Notes under the pieces: model-generated
The model's database searches: none
The model's input: only the letters and a program-made list of their open reading frames with translations
What the model was told of the DNA's origin: nothing
Shown here: piece by piece, positions 42,701-54,613 of the stretch
Layout of the letters: the number at the start of each line of letters is the position of its first letter
How positions within the stretch are numbered: position 1 is the first letter of the stretch
Assembly: GCA_013397075.1 (NCBI GenBank)
Contig: VWZS01007634.1
Span: 619,464 to 683,463, forward strand
DNA from: Rhabdornis inornatus
Lineage: Eukaryota > Chordata > Aves > Passeriformes > Rhabdornithidae
Direction: 5' to 3'
DNA length: 64,000 nucleotides
Program-made: the position numbers and the translations under genes

Positions 42701-45700
42701 ACAGTTCTGTTCCTTCCCTGTTGTTTCACAAGGTTCCACCTATGCCTGTGTCAGTTTTCTGTAGCTTAAGCTCTACACCAACTGTACATTCCCAGAGCCT
42801 AGAGAGACTGAGACTGCTTTATCTGCATAGCTGTGTTAAGTTTGTTGAAAAAACAAACCTCTACAACCTCTTTAAAATCTTGTAAGAACAAGATTTTTTG
42901 GCATTGTTGGCTAGTTTTTAATACTACTTGAGCAAAATGGCCTTTTCTCTCTGCACTTCTTAAGCATCCGTGTTGCATTGTCAGCTTTGTTAGAATAGGT
43001 CTTAAAAGTGAATATGCTGGGAATTTCATAAGGAAGTGCCAGCTTTGCTTATCATCCACATACAGAAGTGGTTTTGTTACCTTTTGATTGTTTTATGGTT
43101 TCATCATTAACTTGCTTGACTTGCAATCTTTTTCTTTTAAGGAGAGAAGAAGTTGATGACTCTGAGCATTTCACCTGCCAGGTTGATGGCCAGTTTGATA
43201 TAACCTTGTCGAGCCAGAGGTGAGAGTCACAAGAACTCAGGGAACTTACAGGGGCCACATAAATGGTTCAAAAGGTCATGCAATTGCCTGGGAATGTGCT
43301 GATAACTTGTACAACACCACTTTCTGAAGAAGTCATTGGTCTGAATCAGAAAGTTTAAATCCCATATGGGTCTGCAGACTTTATTTGTTTTCACATCTAA
43401 GTAATACAAGTCTGATCCCCCATGGTTTTCTTCTCTCTTTCCATTTTCTGCACTAAGGGAGGGGAGAGGGCAGGGAGGTTGATCTGCAGGACACTGGGCT
43501 GACAGAGGCCAGCTTCAATAAGAACACAGACATTGTGGCATCAAGAAAGGCAGTGAGACAGGGCTGTTGTCAGACTCATCAAGGCACTTGTCTGGGAGTG
43601 GGAAGAGAGGATATTTTCCTAATTTTCCCAATTCAGGTTAGATGCAGAATGAGTGAATTCATTAACCCTTGTGGTTAGAGGATGTGTGTTTTGGGCTCCC
43701 ATTAGGAGTGTTAAAAATTGGAATTTGTCTTTGTTCTGTTCTTCAAACATAGATTGTTTCTGCCTTGGACCTTTAATCCAAGGGTTGCTGCAAGAGCCTT
43801 GGGGTCCTGTGCAGTTCACTGCAGCAGGACAAGCCAAATGCATCCTTCTGACTCCTTGTTAGAGGTGGTTCTTATGGAAACAGTTCATACTGTTGGTTTT
43901 AAGCTGCAGGAATGTAAACTGTATGCTGACATACATCTTATTCTGTAATTTGTAATCAGCACATTTCTGTTCCCAGACTTGATGGTGAAGGTCATTCGAA
44001 TTCTTTGTCGACTACTTATAAGGCTGTTTCCCTGCCTCTGACCTCTCCAAATGTAAAGCTGAATCTGACCAGTCCAAAAAGAGGCCAGAAAAGAGAAGAA
44101 GGCTGGAAAGAAGTGGTTAGAAGGTAAAGACTTTAATACCATGCTTTAAAACTGTGAACTTTTTAGCTTGTAAATTATTCTCAAATACAGAATGTAGAGT
44201 AAAATTATATAACTGAAGAATTAACTTATAGGAATATCTACCCCAGTTTCTCTTGCAGTGCTGGGAAAACCAACTGCAGCCCTAATTGGTAGTAACTCCC
44301 TGCTAACTTACTGTGAATATGACATAAACATTGTATTTGGCATGAGAAAATAAAGAAAACCTGTGGCTTGAGCGGAGTAAAGGATGTGGGGGCAAGATAA
44401 AAGGGGAAGGGAGCAGAGGGCAGTGTAAAGCCCTACAGCAGATGATTGCCCATGAGCTAAAGGCAGAATAGATGTGAGTAGAGGAGAGGCAAATGGCCAC
44501 TTCAAGGCCAAAATTCATTGTACTTTGAAGTGACCTTGATCACTGACTCAGTGGAAAATTGTGTTACCTGACAGTGAGTGCTTAGAGAGATACAGTGAGA
44601 TTTGATGTTTTACTGTAAAGCAATCTTTTTCCTTTGAAGATGTACTAGGTTTTACTGTATGGCCATTAACACCCCAGTATCTCTTCTCTGACCTTTATGT
44701 TGTCTACTATTTGGAACTAGAATCATCTGGCTTTGGTTTTTTTTTTTTGTTCTTTATCAAAAAGAAATACAGCAGGAACATACCAGTGTCAGATGCTTTG
44801 GGTGCACTTAGGAAACCCTCCTGCTTTTGTGTTCTGCAGTGGCAGTGACTAGATGTGCTCATTTTGGAGAATTTTAGGCTATGTGCAAAGAACATAATTG
44901 TACAGGGGGTTTAATGCATTTGGATTAGTGGAAGCCACAGAGTGTTCTTAATAGAGGTTAAAAGGCAGTTTAATATGAAAATTCATGTGTTTGAACTCTT
45001 AAGAGTTGGTATGGTCTCTGCCTTTTGATGTGGTCACCAATGGGGCTCTCCACAGTGACCTTGCTGGGTGTGTGGTGGCAGCCTGGCCCCCACCTGGGGA
45101 GTGGTGCAGTCAGGAACCCCTCAGACAGCCCTGACCCCCCCTCTGACCTGGGGCTGCTCCTGCTCTCCTGGGATTTCTGAGTCTCTTTGGCTCAGCCCAA
45201 ATGTTCACGTGGGTGTTGTATGCTGTTGTGTTGGCCTTGGCAGTGTTCTAGACATGCATCCAGAACCTGCCCTATCCTCTGTCCTGAGGAATGCCATAAG
45301 GAACATTCCATTCAGTGTTCTGCACTGGTGTTTGCTGTGCCCTGACTGATGGCAGTGTGTCCTGCCAGAGAGCCTTGTTGGTGACCATAGATGTGTGGGT
45401 GCCATGCCCAGGAGCTCCCTCAGCTAAAGCCTCTCCTTATCAACAAGAATTCTTCCCTCTCCCTATGAGTGACCTTCAGCTAGAAGGGATGTCTATCAAA
45501 GTAACCAATGCAAGCATCCCTTCTGCCCCTGACAGGCAAGTGGGCAGAGTTTTGAAAGACCCTCCCCCCAGCAGCAGTCTGCAGCCAACACCAATTGAGC
45601 AATTTCAGCTGCAGAGAGGAGGGCGCTGCTGTTCCGGAGCTAAAAGGTACTTTTGGGACACTTCTCTAGGTCAAAACTATCAGCCTTGGGATGGATGGAG

Positions 45701-48700
45701 GGAGGGAAATGACTGTGGATGATGGGTGGGAGGGGACTGGGCACTAGGGTGGGCTCTTCTGGAAGAGAAGTGCCTCCTTGAGTGGTTGCCAGAGCTCCCC
45801 AGTGGGCTGGGGTGGAAGCAGACCAAAGTGCAGTCAGGAGCCCCATGAGCAATACAGGTGTTCTTGAAACTTAGGTGATGATGGAGCTCTGGTTTGGGGA
45901 GGGAGTAGCTGTGATGTCTGTCTTGAAAGGGGGGCCTTGGAAGTGGAGGTGGGGAAGAAAACCCAAAGCATGGAGCAGCCTTGGGATAGAGCTGGGTGCA
46001 TGCACTGTAGATTCTGGGGATGGGAAGGGTTGTAGTGTGCTGTCCTGGCAGGAACGGGGGAAAGAAGAAACACCTTGGCAATATGAGGTGTTGCTTTAGA
46101 ACATTTCCATGTGTTTAGATGCTTAAAATTAAACAGGTTTCCTCTAAGTCCTGTTAAGTGACAAATAATTCCCTGAAGATCCAGTTACTTACAAGTTTCC
46201 AAGACTGGAATAGCTAGGTGAAGCTGGCAGCCTTTCCACAGGGTAGTGGGGACCTGTGACTGCTGTGATTTCTGAAACCCCTTTGAATCCCCTCTGATTC
46301 AGCTTGATGCTGAACAACTGCACATCAGTAGCACACCTGAAAGCAGCTCATGGGTGCAAGAGGTCCAACACACCCTGAAGTCTGGGGACAGTGGTGACCC
46401 AGAGACTTCAGCTGAGGTCTGTGTGCAAGCAGAGCTTCCAATACTTCCCAATACCATGTGCTTGTTCTGACCCACCAGTACCATGGGAATCAGGAAAACC
46501 CTGAACTGACCAACTTTGGTGACAGCATTGTGGCCTGACAGTGAGCCTGCTTCTGCAAGTCCAGGCTGCCATCACAGGAGCTCCCAGCAGCTCCCTAAAT
46601 CACAGCACTGCACACCTTCACCTGCTTTCACCCACCATTGTTTATTGGTGATGCTGCACTTACAGATCTTGAGGTCTGAAAGAGGTGGACACTAAAAGGT
46701 TGTGGGTGTAGGTGGTGTTACAGAGCTATCATTGGGAAAACACTGCAAAGCCACCTTCTCCTTGCTATAAACAGTCAAAGTAGTTAGGCCATGGGCTTTT
46801 ACATTTGAAGCAGTGCTGCTTGTGTAAATCAGGTTGATAAGCTAAGGATTTGTGTCACTTTGGAGAGGTACCCAAGATAAGATAAAATCCAAAGGAGGTT
46901 CTGAAGTAGAGTGAGGCTCATATATCTGTGTTACAATAGTGGTGGAATAAATGCTACTGGAGAATCCTTGTCAGGTACTGAGAATGATGAGTAATTTGAG
47001 TGGGGGACTTTGAGAGAGGCTCCAAAGGGTGAAGAAAGGGTCAGCAGAAAACCACTTAATGCCCTTAAGAATATTACTTCAGCTGTTGTCAGACAGCAGA
47101 GGGGTTTTGTCTGTCTTTGAAGTTTGAATGCTTTTCACAGATTTCTGATCTTTGTCATACAGGTCAAAGAAATTATCAGTCCCAGCTTCTGTCGTATCTA
47201 GAATAATGGGAAGAGGTGGGTGCAACATCACAGCAATTCAAGATGTCACTGGTGCCCACATTGATGTGGATAAGCAAAAAGATAAGAATGGAGAGAGAAT
47301 GATCACTATAAGGTACAGTATCTCAAAATGAAAGTCTTCAGTTAGTCCACAGTGTCATTTATTGAAAAGTTTGTTTGCTTTCTAAGGCAGGATCTATTTA
47401 GTTTCTTTGTTCTAGAATAGAACATACATTCCTGCTGCCAAGATACGCTGACAGTCAACTTCAAAGATAATCCTTAAAGATACACAGAAGTCAAGAAATA
47501 ACTTACTGCAATAAACTTACAATAGACTTACAGATCAGTGTAAGATTGAAGCTACAGAACATTGTGCAAAGTGGAGTTTCCTTTTGCAAAAGATAAATGT
47601 GTTTGTGTTTAATCTAGGGGAGGTACAGAGTCCACGCGATACGCAGTGCAACTCATCAATGCCCTTATTCAAGATCCTGCCAAGGAACTGGAAGACCTGA
47701 TTCCTAAAACTCATATAAGAACACCTGCTTCGAGCACCAAATCAATCCATGCAAACTTTTCATCTGGAGTCAGCACTGCGACTGCTTCCAACAAGAACTC
47801 GTTTCCTCTCGGAGCACCGCCCCTGGTCACATCGCAGTCATCAACACTATCTACTTTCCAGCCTCCTAACAAATTAAACAAGAATGTCCCAGCCAACGTG
47901 CGCTCATCTTTTCCGGTGTCTCTTCCTCTCGCTTATTCTCACCCTCATTTTGCCTTGCTGGCTGCCCAAACTATGCAACAGATCCGGCACCCTCGCTTAC
48001 CTATGGCCCAATTTGGAGGAACCTTTTCACCTTCACCAAACACTTGGGGACCATTCCCAGTGAGACCAGTTAACCCTGGCAGCACGAACAGCTCTCCAAA
48101 GCATAATAGTTCGAGTCGTGTAGGTAGTCAGAATGGAAACGTTCTGCAGACGGAGTCTCCTGGGTTAGCTACGTCCAGCTGTCCTGTTACAGCCTCGTCT
48201 GTAGCTGCTTCCACCCAGCCTCTGGGTGTGACCAGTAACCGGACTCCCTCCTCGGTCAGGAAGCAGCTCTTTACTACGTGCGTCCCCAAGACGAGTGCTG
48301 CAGCGACAGCCATCTCAACTGTGACGAGCACCTGTAGCACTCTGCCCTCAGCTTCCTCTGCCCCCCCAAACAACGGGCAAGTGCCCGCAGCGTTTCTGCC
48401 GCCTCCTGCTCCGCAAGCGCAGCATTCTGCCCTGAAAGCAGACTCGTTCTCGGCTGTCTCCGCACCCAAGGAGAAGGTGTCCGCCCCCGAGCAGCCGCCC
48501 ACGAGCACGTGCCCCCCAGCTTCAGCCACAAGCAGTTGCAGTGTGTCAGCCAGCAGCAGCTCAGGGGGCACCGAGACACGCCCGGCGAGCAGCCCCGCAC
48601 CGCTCAGCAGCGCCCAAGATGAAATTCTGCCAACCAGCATGTCTGAGATCAGCCCTTCCATGTCGATGCCTTTCTCATCCAGCTCAGAATCTGCTCCTTT

Positions 48701-51700
48701 AAGCTTAGCATCGCCCAGGTCAGTCGTTGCAGATAATCAGGACAACAGTAACTTACCTCAAGTAGCTGTACCAGCACCTCGAGTTACTCACAGGATGCAG
48801 TCCAGAGGTTCTTTCTATTCAGTGGTACCAAATGCAAACCTCCATCAAGATCCTCAGTCTATTTTTGTTACGAATCAAGTTCCTTTAACACCTTCTCAAG
48901 GTCCACCTGCTGCAGTGCAGCTCTCGTCAGCCATGAACGTTATGAACGGTTCTCAGATGCACATTAACCCAGCAAACAAATCATTGCCTCCTGCCTTTGG
49001 GCCAGCAACGCTCTTCAATCACTTTAGTAGTCTTTTTGATAGCAACCAGGTGCCAGCTAACCAAGCATGGGGAGACTGTCCACTCTCTACCCGAGCAGCA
49101 GCTGACCCATCTTTCACTGTTCAGTCTACCTTTCTGAATAACTCTGTGCTAGGACATGTGGAAAACGTCCATCCTGACAACTCCAAGGCTCCTGGTTTCA
49201 GGCCACCTTCCCAACGGGTTTCAACTAGTCCTGTAGGTAAGTCATTAAGGTCATGTTCTGGACAAAATTATTTCTTCAGCCATTGCACTTTGATCATCAT
49301 ACTGATGGAGAATTAGTCTACAAATGACAGTTGGAGAATGTTCATGTAATGAGGATGGCCTGTTCTTTCCAAGTGCTCTTTAAAATGTGGATTTTTTTTT
49401 TTCTTCAGCTTTTCGAGGCTGTTAGGTGTTGGGAAGATTGCAGATGTTGCATTGCTTGTCCTCTGTGTGAGACAGGAATGCTCCCATCTGCTAGTGTAGC
49501 ATTGATTTTAGAGTTTGGGTTGGAATGGAGCACAGTGTGGGGTGACACCAAACCTGAGGACTCCTGGAGGTTCCAGCTGCAGCAGTGACTGCATGCAGGT
49601 GCTCCATATTGTATGTGAGACTCCAGCTTGACTCAGTGAGGGTAAACTCTCTGTGCCTTTTGGTTCTTGATAAGGCTCTGGGATTTTAATAAGCTTTCTT
49701 TGTGGAGCTTATTGGTGTGCTACTGCATGGGGTGTTTTATTCAGAAGTTCAGTGTAGCAGTACTAGCACATCTGCATTTGTTTGAAATGTGTTAGGAGCA
49801 CTGACACTGAGCTCCCTGCCCATGCTGTGCTCTGCCTGCAGTGTTTTTATCTTGTCAGTGTTCAGACTATGCTGCAGACAACCAAGTGCCCCCATTTGGT
49901 TGGAAGGGACCCTGAAGAGATTTATTCTGTGCCACCCCTTTGTCCTTGCCATGGTGGCTGTGGGGTGCCTTGGAGCTGTGGGGTGTCTGGAGAGCCTTGC
50001 TCTGGAGTCATCCTTGCCCACACAGTGTGTGTTGGGTATTTGGGCTAGAGCTTCAGGACTTGAATGCTGGGCTGGGAGAAGTCAAGTAGTTTGACTTTCA
50101 GATTGAAGGATAAGGGAGCATTTGGAAGATGTTATGGTAAGGAAGGATCTTCAGCATTCCCTTTCCTCTCAGTTGCTTGACAAATGTGCAGGACTTCTGC
50201 AAACCAGAACACTTCTCTCTGGCTTCAACCACAAAACTGGGGTGTTTGCTATGACTGTAGTTTTCTCAGTTGTTAAATTTGGGCTGTATAGCTCTGCAAA
50301 GCAAGGGTACACCTAGAGCTCTGTGCCACATCCAGCCTCAGTGTAGTAAGCAGAACCAGGTGGGTAAGATGAAGTAACTGGACCTTGTTCATCAGAGACT
50401 GTTAATAAAGAGCTGCCAGACCCACAACAGGCTCCAGAGCCACTTGACAGTGGCTCAGCTTTTCCTCTGCAGTGCTCTAAACTGGGGTTGGCTGTTGCTG
50501 AAATAATTCCTGGGAAAGGAAGCTTCTGGTAAATGGGATCTGCTGATTTCCCTGACGATGGCATCCTGCATGTGCAAACATGGGTGACTGGGACTTCCCA
50601 CAGCAGCAAAGTATTTTGCTGTTCCATTATGTTAAGATCATCTGTTTGTAATGAGAGCAGATTTCTTATATTTCTACTTTATACATCCTTTTATACTTTA
50701 TATATCCTTAAGTGACTGTAAGTATTTTAAAAACAGTATAAATCTGTTTCTGCCCTTGGAAAGTTTAGGTAGATAGCCAAGGAAAACTCACACAGTTGAC
50801 TTTGGGGGAGATATGTGTGAAGTTCTCAACTGAAGCTCAAAAATATTTGGACAGAACACACTTTTCCCGAGTTAGGATTTGAATAGGATATTGCAAAGTG
50901 AAGAAAAACTGCAAATAGGTAGTGTGCTGCTAAAATTGTGTGTGATTAGTCAGGTCCTTAGTTGATTCATTAAATTTCATTTTACTTCATGCTGCTTTTG
51001 ATCACCTTTGTTCCAGAATCTAGATGTCCCAGGAGTAAGAGGGTTAAGGGAGCTTGAGGATGTTTGGAAAGTGTGATAGAGGGGGAAGGAGTGAGCACAG
51101 TAGGCTGAGGACTTCTCTGTTGCCTTCCATCAGAGCTAAGTATGGTCTGTCCACCCCTCTCATTCACCTTGTCACAGGGGAATGGACCTTGCCTGAGGTT
51201 GGCAGAACTGGGCACTCCCATGGCTGTCACAGGGCTTGGTGACAGGGTTCATGAGATTTTGAGAAGCGGGGAGAAGGGCTGGTCACTGCTCATGCTCTGG
51301 CCAGCAGCAGCACAATGGACAGGGAGCAGCCAGGGCCTGGCCTGGCAATTCCATGTGGTCAGAGGGGTTGGCCTCAGAGCAGGTGGACACCCATCCTCTG
51401 ATTCAGCTGTGAGGGAGCAGAAGTTTGTATTTTGTGCCTCTCTTGCACAGTTGGCCCATGACAAATTTTTCCACAAATCAACATTTCTAAGGGATCACCT
51501 CTAAACTTATTTGGTGAAGATTTAATATAGTTTGGCTGTGCACTAAACCAGCTTTTACTTAACAAGTTCTCACCTCAGGATCGAGTTCAGGTAGTCTGCT
51601 TTTCCTGTTCATGGGTGAGCTCAGCTGCAGCTTGAGTTTTCTCTGATTCACCAGTTCCTTTGAGGCACAGATATCCCTGCAGATCTCACTGGCTGTGGAT

Positions 51701-54580
51701 CCATTCTGGAAATGGCCTATTTGTCTCACATTTTTAGGTCTCTTGTCCTGGCAGTTTGCAGTTCAGGGCAGGCTTAGCCCAACCATGAGAGGAGGCTGTG
51801 GAAAAGACCAAAATAAATCTACTTGTTACTCCTGTCCTCTGCATTTTAAGGAGTTTGAGGCCTTGCTTCTTAAAAGGGGTCACAAACTTGAAATATGCCA
51901 GCTTAGGAAGCAGCACATGAGTTTGGAACTGCATGAAATGGTTGAACTCTGTTTCACACAGAGGGATCAAGTGTTGTGGCCATTTCTCTAAAGGTGCAAG
52001 TAACATTTCAGTAATCAACATATGCCTGGGGTCTTTGATAAACTGAATTTTGAGCAGAGTTTGTGTGAGATCAATACACTCCTCTCAAAAGCTCAGTTAT
52101 GCATTCAGAGCACAATGAGGAGTTTGAGTTCGTAGCTCAAGTACGTGCAGAGTATGGTATTGCAAGAGATTTTTGTATTAGAAAACTTGATTTTGTTGGT
52201 AAGTACACAAATAGGAAGCTCATTATTGCAGTCAGGATTTGGTAAGTTGCTGTTCAGAATAGCCATTTTTAATACAGAGTGAAGGTTTTCATCCACTTTT
52301 ATGAAAGACAAGATGATGTTAAGAAGTGTTCTTTGTAACCTGACTCCTCTGGATTTGTGCATCTCTGGCTGTCACATTCCCTTCAGCCCATGGAGCATAT
52401 CCAGCTGTGCTGAAGTGGTCCTGACTGTTCCAGTCATTGCATTTTGCAATCTGTGTATCCAAAAGCTGTGTACCCATCAGCCTACTGAGCCATCAAAATA
52501 CAGCTGGGCATCCCTCTCCTGCAGGAGAGCTGCTTTTGTCACAATCCCTGCCTTGTTCTCTGTCTGGGAACCCAGCAGTGCCCATGGCAGCTCTGTTACT
52601 CTTCTGTCAGGGGCAGACCTTGTGTGGTTTGCCAGCCAGCTGACAGTTTGTGTTTTGATGAGTGGTGGAATTGGTCCCCACGGGGGCGTTTTGGCTGCCA
52701 GGTTGGTGGCCAGAGGGGTGGCCAGAGTGTCCAGTCAGTGGCTCCACAGCAGATGCCCAGGGAGGGCCCTGGGCTGCCTGAGCTCCATGCTGGAGCCAGG
52801 CTGCAGCTCCAGACAAACTCAGCTCAACCACACTGCAGTCACAGGCACTGGCATCCTCCTCAGAGCCATGGAGTTTGTGCTGTGACAAACCCAGGAATGT
52901 CCTCCCATGCTGGGGGTCCCTTGGCTGAGCACCCCATGTTCCAGCAGCAGGGGGATATGTTTCTCCTTGGCTATAAGGGAGACTTCTCTTTTTAACCTTT
53001 GAGCTAGTGAGAAAAACACCTCCTTCAGCTCCAACAAATCATTTCTGTCCATGTGAGCAGGTTGGATCTGGCACTTCTGGAAGGAGTAAATCAGGTTGAC
53101 TCAGTTGATAATACTGGGGAAAAGGGGAAGAGACCTGGCTTTCAGGAACTATCCAGGCACTGAAAGGTGCCCTCTAGTTTCTGACCTAAGGTACTGCCTG
53201 GCAGCACTGCTCTTTGTGGTGGGGTGTGTGTACATATAACCTTCAACCTCACTCTGCAGCAGCATAGGCTGGTCCTGGTTGTGGTCATTTTGAAATGTTT
53301 AAATGGTTTTGAAACTAATCTTGTTTAATAGGCCCTTGAAACTAAACCCTAAACTCAGGTGAACATAACGCCATGCCCATTTCTGCTTTCAGGTAATAAC
53401 GTGTGATAAGAGCTTTTACAACATTTTGGAAAAGTACTTAAAAGCTTTGGCTTATAAAAAAAAGCTGTAATTCACCCTTGCTAGTAATTTTTGTGGGACT
53501 TTGAACTCTTTGTCCATCTCTCTCTTCCTCTCACACGTTCCTGGAGGAAGCAGCCCCCTCCCCAGTGGTGCTGTGCCACACCAGCCCTGTCTCTGTGGCC
53601 ACAGCGTGCTCTGACTGATCTCTACATGAAGGTACCTCTGGGATGGCAAAGCCCATCCTGCAGAGAACTGCTTCCCTGGTGCTGGATTCCCCTGGGACTT
53701 TCACACAGCCCTGGATCCATGTTGGATTTGTGTGGCTTACTGTAAACAAAGATCGTGGCCACTCCCAGCTTTCCTGTTCTGCCCTCCCTGCTAAGATCAT
53801 TTGCTTTCAGTGGCCAAAGGGATGGCTGTTTTTGTTAAAGCTTGAGGCCAAACCAGAGATGCCTCTGTGGTTTCTAAGGGAGAATCGTGCACCTGTAAAA
53901 TGACCTTACCATGTGCAGATGCCCCCAAAGGTGATGAGATGCTTTAATTATATTTGGAGCACTAGCTTTCTCTGGTGCTTTGAAGCAGGTTCCCAAAGAG
54001 AGATATTTAATCAAATTTATGTTTATTTCAGGCTTACCCTCTCTAGATCCATCCAACAGCTCTACAACTTCTTCTTCAGGTCCTTTGACAGGCTTTTCAG
54101 CAAACATACAAGGAGCACGGGTTTACCTTCAAGGGCCAGCGCCTGTTGGGACTCCCAGCTTTAACAGACAGCATTTTTCACCACATCCTTGGACAAGCGC
54201 AACAAATTCATGTAGGAACTTCATGGGTCTGTCTTAGTTAACTATCAATTCATAGCTATTGTCTTTAGTAGATTTCTAACTTGAGGGGAACTTACCCAGT
54301 AATGCTCAAAATGCTTTCCAATTGCTTTTAGCAGCTGTGAGGATGGCGTGCAAATCCCAAGCTGTGCTATTTTGTGGGGTTTTTTCCCATGCCACTAGTT
54401 CTGGTAGCATTACTTAAGGCATATTTGGGCAAAAAAAATGTAGGCTCTTGAGAGGAGAGGGCATGAAGCTGTGGGGGAGTGGAGGTGATTACACCAAGCT
54501 AAAGATTCCTCTCTAAGTAGTACGAGTGCAATATTAGGTGAAAATTTATGTTTGCCATAGTTTGAAGTTATACTTGCCTT

Positions 54581-54613
<33 letters not shown>

